Positions 40,678 to 49,796 of a stretch of DNA of 64,000 nt are shown here, piece after piece. The position numbers were made by a program, and so were the translations under genes. The notes below the pieces were generated by a model that worked only from the letters and a program-made list of their open reading frames with translations, searched no databases and was not told the DNA's origin. The stretch comes from Mesorhizobium sp. Z1-4 (GTDB lineage Bacteria; Pseudomonadota; Alphaproteobacteria; Rhizobiales; Rhizobiaceae): the NCBI RefSeq assembly GCF_004000235.1, contig NZ_RCIO01000002.1:575501-639500 (forward strand), in the 5' to 3' direction. The number at the start of each line of letters is the position of its first letter. The first letter of the stretch is position 1.

Positions 40678-42402
40678 CTAGCGCCGCAGCGTAAGCCCCA
40701 GGAACACGGTACTGGTCTGAGATCCGCGCCCGGCAACATTGCTTGAAACGCGTTCATGCGAAGCTCTGCCGGTGACGCCGGCAAACCTGTTCAGCCACCA
40801 GGTCAGGCTGAGCTCACCGTTGAGCGTGAGGTCCCGGTCGGCACTTGCCGCGTAACGCCTCCACCCGGCGCCCAACGTCGCCGTTCCGGTCAGGTTGGCG
40901 CGCATCTGGCGCGTGAGCGAGACGGACGCATCGTAAAGCACGGAGCCCGACGATGCCGGGTTGGTGGAGCCTTCTACTTCGGTCCCCGCATTCAGCGCAA
41001 CAATGGTGCCCCGCATGGGCGACCAGTTGATCTGGGCATCGACGGACAGGGCCGAAATCGATGCAAGCCGCGAATCGTCGATCGTTTCGCCAAGCCAGCC
41101 GGCGGAAACCTCGCCGTTGAGCTTTTCGCCCAGGTCGAACTCAACGCCGCCGCGGGCTCCGAATATGTTGGCGGACCGGGCGAAACCGCCGCTGTCGAGC
41201 CGCTGGTCGTAGTTCCTGCGCCCGTATTCGAGCTCGATAAACGGCACCAGCGCTGGCGAGATTTCATAGCCGCCGCGCAGCGTTGCCGAATAAAGCGTGT
41301 TGTTGCGATCGGCCTGGGAAAGGGTGCCGCCGCCCGAAAGCGTCGCGTTGCCATACGTATTGCGGGCGACTTCGCCTGTAAGCGAGGCGCGCAGCTTGCC
41401 GGCATGTTTTTCCACGCCGAGAGTGCCTGTCAGCGTCTGGCGCAGCGCCCGGCCTGCTGTGCCGGAGAGGACCGTGGGTGAGGTGGCCGCTTCCGGCCCG
41501 CGCGAATAGCCGGCGCCGGCGTTAACGCGATAATCGTTGCCAACATCGACGACGCCGGCTGCATCGGCGCTGCCGGTGAACTCGGAAAAGCCGGTTCCGG
41601 TGATCGAAGTGCGGTAGGTGCCGTCGAGCGACAAGGTCGCAGAATGGCGCGACCACTGCGATGCCGCCTCGATATTCAGATTGGTGGACGACAGAAAGTC
41701 AGAGCTGCCGCCCGCCGTCGACTGGTTGTTGGAGGTCCATTCAATGCCCTGGCTAAGCGTCGGGCGCAGCAGGAACGAACCAATTCTGATGCCGGGCGCG
41801 GCATATGGGTCGTCTTGCTGTTCGGCCGGGATCGCTTCGATCGCGCCGACCCTTTCCGACGACACGCGCGCCGCCGTGTTACGCTCCTCGTCGCCAGCGA
41901 TGGCGCTGCCGGTGCGGACGGTGCCGGTTGTCAGCGTCGTATCGTCGGCCTGTTCTTCCCCGACGAGCCGTTCTCCGGCGGTCTGGCTGCGAGCCGCTGG
42001 GCTTTGCTCTTCCTGGCCGGTGTCGGCTCTATCCGCCGTGCTGCGCCGGCGCACCGTACGCGCCGCGGTGAGGTCGTTGGTCGCGATCGCGCCGGGTTCG
42101 ACATAGCCGTCGAGTTCGGCTTCGGGGGCCTCGTCAGGCAAAGCTCCTTCACTGACGGGACGATAGCGCGGCGCTGATGTCGCCTGCGGCAGCTCAGTGC
42201 TGCGCTCGGCAAATCGGGGCCGGGTACTCGGCAGCGGTGCCATGCCGTTTTCCTCGGTGGCGATAGCACCGCGCAGCGTGGTGTTTTCCTGGGCGGCGGC
42301 GCTCGTCGCAAAGAAGGCTGCCCAGCCGAGCGCGACGGCGGTCGCGATGGCAGAAATGCTGCATGCTGAATTGTCGATGGGCCTGACGCGCGACCTCGTC
42401 AC
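40678..42402 (-). CDS. Outer-membrane beta-barrel protein
   Basis: 574 residues. A Sec signal ends near residue 38 (AAFFATSAAAQ). Residues about 40-190 are disordered and rich in Glu/Ala/Arg (a spacer), and from about 200 the pattern alternates as in a barrel: IGSFLLRPTLSQGIEWTSNNQSTAGG, SRHSATLSLDGTYRTSITG, through to the end STVFLGLTLRR with a terminal Arg rather than Phe. The family resembles the outer-membrane beta-barrel DUF (BBP2/OMP_b-brl_2) in rhizobia. Next to galU, so a polysaccharide role is possible, but the gene order gives no more than a hint. Confidence 0.82.
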   Translation of the reverse strand: MTRSRVRPIDNSACSISAIATAVALGWAAFFATSAAAQENTTLRGAIATEENGMAPLPSTRPRFAERSTELPQATSAPRYRPVSEGALPDEAPEAELDGYVEPGAIATNDLTAARTVRRRSTADRADTGQEEQSPAARSQTAGERLVGEEQADDTTLTTGTVRTGSAIAGDEERNTAARVSSERVGAIEAIPAEQQDDPYAAPGIRIGSFLLRPTLSQGIEWTSNNQSTAGGSSDFLSSTNLNIEAASQWSRHSATLSLDGTYRTSITGTGFSEFTGSADAAGVVDVGNDYRVNAGAGYSRGPEAATSPTVLSGTAGRALRQTLTGTLGVEKHAGKLRASLTGEVARNTYGNATLSGGGTLSQADRNNTLYSATLRGGYEISPALVPFIELEYGRRNYDQRLDSGGFARSANIFGARGGVEFDLGEKLNGEVSAGWLGETIDDSRLASISALSVDAQINWSPMRGTIVALNAGTEVEGSTNPASSGSVLYDASVSLTRQMRANLTGTATLGAGWRRYAASADRDLTLNGELSLTWWLNRFAGVTGRASHERVSSNVAGRGSQTSTVFLGLTLRR

Positions 42403-42548
42403 CAGACTGCTTCCTCGGCGACTTCTGTTCTTTCAGCGCCGCAAAGCGCCAATCCTTGCCGAACCGTAAACAGCGATGGTTAACGGAGCGTTGATTTTCG
42501 GGTGAACGCCAAGGACAGGACGATCGCGCGACCGCCAGAATGAACGGC

Positions 42549-43010
42549 TCAGTTGGCGGTCTCGACAACCAGATTGCCGCCGTCGGCGGCGACTACACGC
42601 ACGCGCGTGCCGGTCGGCAGATCCGGACCCGTTACCCGCCATGTCGTATCGTCGAGGCGAATACGGCCATGCCCCTCGGTGATCGCCTCATGGAGCGTGG
42701 CGGTGCGGCCGACGAGTTGCTCTCCGCGCCGGTTCAGCAAGGGTTCGTCGCTGTCGCCCTGCGTTGCAGCCATGAGCTTCTTGCCGACATAGGCCGATGC
42801 CACGGCCAACACGAGGAACACCAGTACCTGAACCTGCCAGGACCAGAATGCATAACCCCAGAACTGCAGCGACAAGGTACCGACCAAAATGGCCGCAATG
42901 CCGATCCAAAGCAGAAACACGCCGGGCAGGACGATTTCAGCGGCGAGCAGAAGGAACCCCAGAACCATCCAGTTCCAGGGGCCGAGTTCGGCGAAGGCGG
43001 AGGCGATCAT
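42549..43010 (-). CDS. NfeD-family membrane protein
   Basis: 153 residues. Two to three membrane segments at about 10-70 (LGPWNWMVLGFLLLAAEIVL and following) precede a C-terminal OB-fold domain ([26 protein letters not shown]). NfeD proteins regularly pair with SPFH proteins; here the SPFH gene ends 6 bp upstream on the same strand. The pair acts in membrane microdomain organisation. Confidence 0.9.
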   Translation of the reverse strand: MIASAFAELGPWNWMVLGFLLLAAEIVLPGVFLLWIGIAAILVGTLSLQFWGYAFWSWQVQVLVFLVLAVASAYVGKKLMAATQGDSDEPLLNRRGEQLVGRTATLHEAITEGHGRIRLDDTTWRVTGPDLPTGTRVRVVAADGGNLVVETAN

Positions 43011-43016
43011 AGCCGT

Positions 43017-43979
43017 TTACTCGTCGGTCTGGGCAGGGCCAGTGACCGGCGGGCGCGCCCGCGAGGGGCGGGCAGTCCCGGTGCCGGGCCCATTGTCGCC
43101 GAACATGTCCTTGGCGATGGAGCCGATGCCGCCAAGTGTGCCGATCAGCGATGAAGCCTCGAACGGCATCAAGACAATCTTGCCGTTGTTTGCGGTGCCG
43201 ATCTTGGCGAGTGCCTCGGTGTATTTCTGCGCCACGAAGTAGTTGATCGCCTGCACATCGCCCTGCGCAATCGCGTCGGACACGACCTGCGTAGCGCGGG
43301 CTTCGGCTTCGGCCGCACGTTCGCGTGCCTCTGCGTCGCGGAATGCGGCTTCCTTGCGGCCTTCGGCTTCCAGCACCTGTGCCTGTTTCAGACCTTCGGC
43401 TTCCAGGATTTGGGCGCGCTTGTTGCGCTCGGCCATCATCTGGCGGGCCATCGATTCCACCAGATTGGCCGGCGGGTTGATGTCCTTGATCTCGACGCGG
43501 GTCATCTTGATGCCCCAAGGATTGGCGGCTTCGTCGACGATCCGCAGCAGCCGCTCGTTGATGGCGTCGCGGTTGGAAAGAAGCTCGTCGAGGTCCATCG
43601 AGCCCATGACGGAACGGATGTTGGTCATGGTCAGGTTGAGGATGGCGTTTTCCAGTCCCGACACCTGGTAGGCGGCCTGAGCGGCGTTCAGCACCTGATA
43701 GAATGCCACGCCGTCGACCGCCACGATGGCGTTGTCGCGGGTGATCACCTCCTGGGTGGGGACATCCAGCACCTGTTCCATCATGTTCATCTTGGCGCCA
43801 ATGCGGTCGATGAACGGAACGATGATGTTGAGACCGGGTGTGAGGGAGCGGGTGTAGCGGCCAAACCGCTCGACCGTATAGTTGAAACCCTGCGGGATCG
43901 TCTTGATACCGGCAAAGATCAGCAGCAGGACCAGAAGCACAAGCACCGCAATGACGATATCAAAGCCTGAGAAAAGCAT
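43017..43979 (-). CDS. SPFH/stomatin-type membrane protein (QmcA-like)
   Basis: 320 residues from [10 protein letters not shown], chosen because GGAG lies six bases upstream (frame open to 44006). One N-terminal membrane helix ([17 protein letters not shown]), then the SPFH domain ([26 protein letters not shown], residues about 25-180) and a long coiled coil with [19 protein letters not shown] repeats at 205-250. A membrane scaffold; in E. coli QmcA is linked to FtsH. Same transcript as the following NfeD gene. Confidence 0.93.
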   Translation of the reverse strand: MLFSGFDIVIAVLVLLVLLLIFAGIKTIPQGFNYTVERFGRYTRSLTPGLNIIVPFIDRIGAKMNMMEQVLDVPTQEVITRDNAIVAVDGVAFYQVLNAAQAAYQVSGLENAILNLTMTNIRSVMGSMDLDELLSNRDAINERLLRIVDEAANPWGIKMTRVEIKDINPPANLVESMARQMMAERNKRAQILEAEGLKQAQVLEAEGRKEAAFRDAEARERAAEAEARATQVVSDAIAQGDVQAINYFVAQKYTEALAKIGTANNGKIVLMPFEASSLIGTLGGIGSIAKDMFGDNGPGTGTARPSRARPPVTGPAQTDE

Positions 43980-44092
43980 GCCGGTCTCCATAGGTGTTGC
44001 GCGCAAGGCCGACTACCTAGCACGATTCTCGATATGATTAGATGTAGGTCGGTGTGGCGGGCGATACAATTCCGGTGGGGCCAAGGCGGGAG

Positions 44093-45157
44093 CTAGAGCC
44101 AGCCGCCGAGCTCGCGCCGCACCAGGTTCTCGATCACTGCCATTCCTTCTTCGCTGTCGTTTAGACAAGGGATGTGGGCAAACTTCTCGCCGCCTGCGTG
44201 GATGAAAATCTCGCGCACTTCGCCGTCGATCTCCTCGAGCGTCTCGATGCAATCCGCGGAGAAGCCGGGGTTGACGATTGCGATGCGCTTCACGCCGTCT
44301 GCGGCCAGTTTTTCGACAGTCCTGTCAGTGTATGGCTGCAGCCATTCCTGCGCGCCGAAGCGCGACTGGAACGTTGTCATCAGCCGGTCTTCGCTCCACC
44401 CGAGGCGCTCGCGCAGCAGCCGCGACGTCTTCAGGCAGTGGCAGTGATAGGGGTCGCCTTTCTCGAAATAGGCCTTCGGGATGCCGTGATAGGAAGCGAG
44501 CACGATTTCGGGCTCGAAGTCGAGCGATGCCAGATGCCGCTCGATCGAAGCCGCCAGAGCATCGATGTAGGCCGGCTCGTCGTGGTAGGGCGGCGTGCTT
44601 CTGACCGTCGGCATGTGCCTGATTTTCATCAGCGCGCGGTAGAGCTGGTCGTTCGCGGTCGCGGTCGTTGTCGCGGAAAATTGCGGATAAAGCGGCACCG
44701 AGAGAATACGGTCGCAGCCTTCCGCGATGAGGCGGTCGACGGCGCTGCGGATCGACGGATTGCCGTAGCGCATGCCCCATTCGACGCGGATACGCGGCTC
44801 GTTGGCGAATACCGATGCCAGTTTCTGCGCCTGGCCGCGCGTGATGGTGCGAAGCGGAGATTCGTCGCGCTCGGTGTTCCATATCTTCTTGTAGTTCGCC
44901 GCCGTTTTCGGCGGCCGGGTGGTCAGCACCGCGCCGTACAGGATCGGATTCCAGATCAGCTTGTTGAGTTCAATGACACGCGGGTCGGAAAGGAATTCGC
45001 GCAGGTAGCGCCGCACCGATGCCGTGTCCGTTCCGTCCGGCGTACCCAGATTGACCAGCAATACGCCGATCTTACCGATCCTCACCGGCGGGTGGTTGTC
45101 CGGCAGCGGTCCCAACGCCTTGTCGGCGCCGGCACTGCCATTGTCGGCTGGGTTCAT
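44093..45157 (-). CDS. hemH: Ferrochelatase
   Basis: 354 residues; start supported by AAGGAG seven bases upstream. Inserts Fe2+ into protoporphyrin IX to make heme, last step of the pathway. Motifs: GVLLVNLGTPDG at about 32, MRYGNPSIRSAVD, the catalytic His region SYHGIPKAYFEKGDPYHCHC and the second ligand in NPGFSADCIETLEEI. The paired cysteines in HCHC may matter for the 2Fe-2S cluster reported in some alphaproteobacterial ferrochelatases; I did not find the full four-Cys set. Confidence 0.95.
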   Translation of the reverse strand: MNPADNGSAGADKALGPLPDNHPPVRIGKIGVLLVNLGTPDGTDTASVRRYLREFLSDPRVIELNKLIWNPILYGAVLTTRPPKTAANYKKIWNTERDESPLRTITRGQAQKLASVFANEPRIRVEWGMRYGNPSIRSAVDRLIAEGCDRILSVPLYPQFSATTTATANDQLYRALMKIRHMPTVRSTPPYHDEPAYIDALAASIERHLASLDFEPEIVLASYHGIPKAYFEKGDPYHCHCLKTSRLLRERLGWSEDRLMTTFQSRFGAQEWLQPYTDRTVEKLAADGVKRIAIVNPGFSADCIETLEEIDGEVREIFIHAGGEKFAHIPCLNDSEEGMAVIENLVRRELGGWL

Positions 45158-45233
45158 GAATTCTCTCCTTGCTTGATCTGCAAGGTAGACAATGAACCGT
45201 TCAATTCAACGGGCCGCTGTGCCGCACCTGGTG

Positions 45234-45261
45234 AAGGGAAAGGGCGGGACAATGCCCGCCC
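45234..45261 (-). terminator. Rho-independent terminator downstream of the 5'-nucleotidase gene
   Basis: Stem GGGCGGG / CCCGCCC with a 6-nt loop, followed on the minus strand by TTTCCCTT, 25 bp past the stop codon of the minus-strand gene 45286-47190. Confidence 0.7.
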
Positions 45262-45285
45262 TTCGTGTTCGGATGGTTGGCCGCG

Positions 45286-47190
45286 TCAGTTCGCGACCGG
45301 CACGTTCAGCTTGGAGCCGATCAACAGGTTCTTCGGGTTGATGTCCGGGTTGGCTTCCATGATCATCATCCACTTGGTGCCGTCGCCATAATACTGCTTG
45401 GCCAGGTTCCAGAGATTGTCGCCAGCCATGACCTCATGCATGCCGCCTTCGGCCATTGCAGCCTCGCCGCCATCCTTGGCCATCGCCACCTCTGTCTTTT
45501 CCATGGATTTGTCTTCCATGGTCCCTTCGGCGGCCTTTTCGTCCGTCATCTCTTCGGTTTTCTCCATCTCCTCCATCATGGCCTTGCCTTCGGAGATGCG
45601 GCCGTCGAGATAAGGCGTGTATGGGCTGTTGGCGGCCAGATAGTCGGCAACCACCTGCTCCAGGCCCGGACCGTAGTCATACGCATTGGTGGCGTTCGAG
45701 CCGAAGAGCTCATAACCGTCGCCGCCGCTGCGCATGAAGTTGTTGGTAGCGATCAGATAGGTGGCGTCGGGGTCGATCGGCGCCCAGGTTCCGCCATTGT
45801 CGACCTCAACCGAGATCACGCGGCCTTCGCCTGCTGCGCCCGCGGGATCGTATGTGTAGCGCAGGCCTGAAACCTGCGGGTAGCGGCCGGCGCCTTCCTC
45901 GATCTGGCTGAGGCCGCTTTCGATGGACGCTACGACATCAGCGCCTTTGAGCTCAAAGGTCGCCAGCGTATTCTGGAAGGGCAGAACCGTGAGCACCTCG
46001 CCCATGGTGACTTCGCCGCTGTCGATCGATGCGCGCAAGCCGCCGCCATTGGTGATGGCGAACTGGACGCCCTGGTCCTTGGTGCGTGCCAGCATGGCGT
46101 CGGTCACCAGATTGCCCATCTGGCATTCCCTGGCGCGGCAGTTATCGCGGCTGCCGTCGATGGCGTCTGCCGCGTCGGCAACCACCTGGTTCTTGAGCTC
46201 TTCGATCGGCGCTCCAAGCTCCTGAATGCGAGCAAGCACCGCTTCATCGGGGGCCACGGAGGCATCGAGCAGGATCGGCTCGCCGGTGGCTTCCGTAACG
46301 ATCCCGATGTCGGAGAAGGTGACTTCCAGATCGCCCAGATATTTCGAGTAGGCGTAAGCCTGCACGACCGGCACCTTGTAACCGAGCGGATTGTCCACCC
46401 AGGTCGGGTAGGGACCAGCAGCACGGTCCGAGGTGTTGGACAGCAGCGTGTTGGAGTGGCCGCCGACAACCACATCGACGCCCGGAATCTTCGCAATTGC
46501 TTCCAGATCGCGCGGGTAGCCGACATGGGTGAGCGCGATGATCTTGCTGACACCTTCGCCGGCCAGCGCCTTCACAGCCGCGGTTATCGATGCGACATCT
46601 TCCTCGATCATGACATGTTCGCCCGGCGAGGACAGCTCGTCGGTATCGTTGGCGACGGCACCTACGATGCCGATTTTTTCGCCGCCCACTTCAAGCACGG
46701 TGTACGCCTTGACCCGGTCGCCCAGCACCGACATGCCATCGACCTTCACGTTGGCAGACAGGACCGGAAATTTCGCCGTGTCGAGGAAGGTTGCGAGGCC
46801 TTCCTCGCCGTCATCGAATTCGTGGTTGCCGACGGCCATGGCGTCGGTGCCCATCATGTTCAGAAACTCGGCTTCGGCAGCACCTTTGTAGGTGGTGTAA
46901 AAAAGCGTGCCCTGGAAGTTGTCGCCCGCGTTCAGGAAGATCACGTTCTGGCCGTCATGCGCGGAGCGGTAGTCGCGGGCTGCCGTCACGAGCCTTGCCG
47001 CGCCGCCAAAGCATTTGCCTTCGCCCTCATCCTCGGTCGAACAGGTGGAATCGAACCTGTTGATCGACTCAATGCGCGAGTGCCAATCGTTGATGTGCAT
47101 GATGTTGAGCGTGTAGTCGGCAAAGGAGGCCTGCGCCGACAGCGCGAATGCCGATGCCGAAAGCGCCGCTAGGCTCGCAATTCTCTTCAT
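45286..47190 (-). CDS. 5'-nucleotidase/UshA-like metallophosphatase with C-terminal LysM
   Basis: 634 residues. A signal peptide (about 1-24) precedes a calcineurin-like phosphatase domain (about 26-280: IMHINDWHSRIE, AGDNFQG, VGNHEFDDGE, GGHSNTL) and a 5'-nucleotidase C-terminal domain (about 310-510: FAITNGGGLRASIDSG, NFMRSGGDGYELF). After an acidic, Met-rich linker (EEMEKTEEMTDEKAAEG) the end is a LysM domain (MAGDNLWNLAKQYYGDGTKW) that should tether it to peptidoglycan. Periplasmic nucleotide scavenging is likely. The LysM fusion is the less common feature. Terminator at 45234. Confidence 0.9.
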   Translation of the reverse strand: MKRIASLAALSASAFALSAQASFADYTLNIMHINDWHSRIESINRFDSTCSTEDEGEGKCFGGAARLVTAARDYRSAHDGQNVIFLNAGDNFQGTLFYTTYKGAAEAEFLNMMGTDAMAVGNHEFDDGEEGLATFLDTAKFPVLSANVKVDGMSVLGDRVKAYTVLEVGGEKIGIVGAVANDTDELSSPGEHVMIEEDVASITAAVKALAGEGVSKIIALTHVGYPRDLEAIAKIPGVDVVVGGHSNTLLSNTSDRAAGPYPTWVDNPLGYKVPVVQAYAYSKYLGDLEVTFSDIGIVTEATGEPILLDASVAPDEAVLARIQELGAPIEELKNQVVADAADAIDGSRDNCRARECQMGNLVTDAMLARTKDQGVQFAITNGGGLRASIDSGEVTMGEVLTVLPFQNTLATFELKGADVVASIESGLSQIEEGAGRYPQVSGLRYTYDPAGAAGEGRVISVEVDNGGTWAPIDPDATYLIATNNFMRSGGDGYELFGSNATNAYDYGPGLEQVVADYLAANSPYTPYLDGRISEGKAMMEEMEKTEEMTDEKAAEGTMEDKSMEKTEVAMAKDGGEAAMAEGGMHEVMAGDNLWNLAKQYYGDGTKWMMIMEANPDINPKNLLIGSKLNVPVAN

Positions 47191-47315
47191 GTCATGATCT
47201 CCCGTGAAACTCGAATCCGTGTCTCAATAGCCCGCCTTTTTGACGGTTTTTCTATCGTTGTTTGCCGGCATGTTCACACTGTCCGACTGGGCATGCAAGC
47301 GCAATCGAGCGCAGC

Positions 47316-48569
47316 CTAGCCCGCGTAGTCGCGTTCGTCGGAGATGACTTTGCCGTCATTGGGCAGCGAGCCCGGCTGTACTACCTGTACCCGGCCGCCG
47401 AGCTTGGTGATTTCGCGCAGCGCTTCACCGATAACTGCGGCATCGGGGTCGGTCCCGCTAATGGGCTCGACCTGCAGCGTCATCGCATCGCGTTCGCCGT
47501 CGCGGCTCACGACAAGACGCGCCCTGCCGATTTCGGGATGGCGCTTCGCCACTTCAGCGATCTGCTTCGGGTCAACGAACATGCCCTTGATCTTCGTGCG
47601 CTGGTCGGCGCGGCCCATCCAGCCCTTGATGCGTGTGTTGGTGCGGCCGCAGGGCGAGGCGCCCGGGAGCACGGCCGACAGATCGCCGGTGCCAAGCCGC
47701 ACCATCGGGTAGGCTTCGTTGAAGCTTGTCACCACAACCTCGCCGACCTCGCCGTCGGCAACCGGATCGCCGGTGCCGGGACGGACGATTTCGAGGATCA
47801 GGTTTTCGTTGAGCACCATGCCGGGGTGCGGATTGCCGTCGGCATCCGCCGCCTCATACGCGATGACGCCGAACTCGGCGGTAGCATAACATTGCAGTAC
47901 GGAGATGCCGCTGTCGCGATAGTGGTCGCGCAAAGAGGGAAACAAGGCTCCGCCAGAGACGAGCCCCAGCCGGAAGGAAGACAGGTCGCGCCCCATCTCG
48001 CCGGCCTTGTCGAGCATGACTTTAAGGAAGTCCGGTGTGCCGCAGTAGACATGGGGTTTCAGCGCAGCGGCCGCGTCGACCTGCATTTCGGTGTTGCCCA
48101 CACCGGCCGGAAATACGGTGCAGCCCAGTGCGCGTGCACCTTCGTCCAGAATGAAGCCGCCCGGGGTCAAATGGTAGGAGAAGGCGTTGTGCACGACATC
48201 GCCTGGGCGGATGCCGGCAGCATAAAACGCGCGGGCCGACTGCCAGGCGTCGGCCGCCAGGCCCTGCGGTTCCCAGATGGGACCGGGGGAAACAAAGACA
48301 CGGCTGCCCGCAATGGACGAAAGATTGGCAAAGCCGCCAAAGGGCGGGTCTGCCTGCTGGCGCTCCATCAGTTCTGCCTTGCGCAGGACCGGCAGGCTGG
48401 CCAGCGCTTCGCGTGAGTTGACCGATGCCAGGTCGTGGCCTTTGAGCCAGTTGCCGAGGCCAGGTGCGTCCTTCGCCGCTTGCACCAGAAAGCCCGGAAG
48501 CCGTGCAAAGAGATCGGCCTCCCGATCCTGCGGCGCACGGCACTCCAACTCGTCGTAATTGACGGTCAT
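47316..48569 (-). CDS. Phenylacetate-CoA ligase-like (PaaK-type) AMP-dependent synthetase
   Basis: 417 residues. Adenylate-forming enzyme family that activates an aromatic or other acid with ATP and CoA. Markers: VFVSPGPIWEPQG, VHNAFSYHLTPGGFILDEGARALGC, VYCGTPDFLKVML, CYATAEFGVIAYE and the C-terminal hinge GRADQRTKIKGMFVDPKQI. No phenylacetate catabolic genes are adjacent, so the substrate is unknown. It is one of the stand-alone PaaK-like ligases of alphaproteobacteria. Confidence 0.85.
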   Translation of the reverse strand: MTVNYDELECRAPQDREADLFARLPGFLVQAAKDAPGLGNWLKGHDLASVNSREALASLPVLRKAELMERQQADPPFGGFANLSSIAGSRVFVSPGPIWEPQGLAADAWQSARAFYAAGIRPGDVVHNAFSYHLTPGGFILDEGARALGCTVFPAGVGNTEMQVDAAAALKPHVYCGTPDFLKVMLDKAGEMGRDLSSFRLGLVSGGALFPSLRDHYRDSGISVLQCYATAEFGVIAYEAADADGNPHPGMVLNENLILEIVRPGTGDPVADGEVGEVVVTSFNEAYPMVRLGTGDLSAVLPGASPCGRTNTRIKGWMGRADQRTKIKGMFVDPKQIAEVAKRHPEIGRARLVVSRDGERDAMTLQVEPISGTDPDAAVIGEALREITKLGGRVQVVQPGSLPNDGKVISDERDYAG

Positions 48570-48596
48570 CGATCCTCCCGGAGCGTTTTTTGCCTG

Positions 48597-49277
48597 TTAT
48601 CGCAGCACGCGTATCCAGCGCGCAAGGTTGATGAGAGAAACCAGTGCGGATGCGACATAAGTGAAGGCCGCAGCGCGCAGCACGGATTTGGCGGCAGGCA
48701 TGTCGTTCTCGTTCAGATATTTGCCTTCCTGGAGGATGGGCAGGGCCTTGCCGAAACTTGCATCGAATTCGACCGGCAAGGTGACGAGATTGACGATGAC
48801 ACGTACAGACATCAGCGCCAGGCCCACGGCAACCAGGGCTGCGAAAGCCAGCGGCGTGCGTGCCAGGATCGCAAGAACCGGCGCAGCGATAAAGAACACC
48901 GAAGCGATGCGGTCGGTGGCCATAGCGAGTTTCGCAAGCCGCTGACGCCATGCGAGCATGCGTTCGCCACGGGCATGCTGAAGCGCATGGCCGACCTCGT
49001 GGGCTGCTACCGCTGCGGCAGAAAGCGACCTGCCGTCATGATGCTGCTTGAGAAGCCGTACGGCTCTGGCATCCGGATCGTAGTGGTCGCCGAGGTCGGT
49101 TTCTTCGACTGTGATCGTTTCGAGGCCGAACCGGTCGAGCAGATGACGCGCGAGCTCGCCTCCGGTACCCGGCAGATCCGGCCGGTCAGCGCCATGTTTC
49201 TTGATGATGCGGCGTACCAGCAGTTGCGGCAGCAAAGTGACAGACAGGAGAAGGACGATGCCGAGAACGATCAGCAT
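48597..49277 (-). CDS. Zinc metallopeptidase, YugP (DUF2268-like) family membrane protein
   Basis: 226 residues. The N-terminal membrane segment is about 2-20; the zinc motif H93-E-V-G-H97 lies in VAAHEVGHALQHARG, and two further membrane segments follow near 125-175. The family (peptidase_U-type YugP) is widespread and membrane-embedded with unknown substrates. It ends 28 bp before the start of the PaaK-like gene on the same strand. Confidence 0.87.
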   Translation of the reverse strand: MLIVLGIVLLLSVTLLPQLLVRRIIKKHGADRPDLPGTGGELARHLLDRFGLETITVEETDLGDHYDPDARAVRLLKQHHDGRSLSAAAVAAHEVGHALQHARGERMLAWRQRLAKLAMATDRIASVFFIAAPVLAILARTPLAFAALVAVGLALMSVRVIVNLVTLPVEFDASFGKALPILQEGKYLNENDMPAAKSVLRAAAFTYVASALVSLINLARWIRVLR

Positions 49278-49308
49278 CGCCCGAACGTCCCGTTGCCGAG
49301 CCGGATGG

Positions 49309-49710
49309 TCAGCTGATCGTGTTTGCGCGCCGGGTCAGGATGAACTGCTGGCCGCTGGATGCAGTGCAATTGAGCTGGCTGGTGCTTGCGACCGAGCAAT
49401 TGAAGGCTACCGGGCTCTGCCTGATGATGGAGATGCCGGTGATTTCGACCAGAACCTGGTCTCGGAACCGGTACGTGCCTTCGGAAAGTTTCTGCCCGGA
49501 ATCGGTCGCGAAGGTTTCAAAGCGGCCGTTGAAGAAGTTGGTCACGCCAGTGCCGGCCTGATCGAGCCATGCGCCTTCGATGCCTGAAGTCGCTGGCGCT
49601 GCAGCAACTCCCGGCATTGGCCGGCGATAGCCTGTGCCGGTGCAGCCCGCAACGACGATACCGGTAGTGAGGACGGCAACGGCCGCCAACAAGCCCGTAT
49701 TAAGTTTCAC
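49309..49710 (-). CDS. Outer-membrane lipoprotein, Omp10-like
   Basis: 133 residues from the GTG at 49710, with GAGGAG eight bases upstream; the longer open frame upstream overlaps the next gene and has no ribosome site. The N-terminus reads VKLNTGLLAAVAVLTTGIVVAGC, a lipobox ending LVVAGC-like (VVAGC), so a lipoprotein. Residues 50-133 have the AprI/Omp10-like calycin look (EGTYRFRDQVLVEITG, NCTASSGQQFILTRR). Brucella Omp10 is a close relative by pattern. Role unknown beyond the outer membrane. Confidence 0.8.
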   Translation of the reverse strand: MKLNTGLLAAVAVLTTGIVVAGCTGTGYRRPMPGVAAAPATSGIEGAWLDQAGTGVTNFFNGRFETFATDSGQKLSEGTYRFRDQVLVEITGISIIRQSPVAFNCSVASTSQLNCTASSGQQFILTRRANTIS

Positions 49711-49796
49711 GACTTTGTCTCCTCGCTGGGTATCGCAATCTGCCGCTTCTGTGCCGTTTTGCCGGAAAATACCAGCGTCCCGAACACAGCCTGTGC

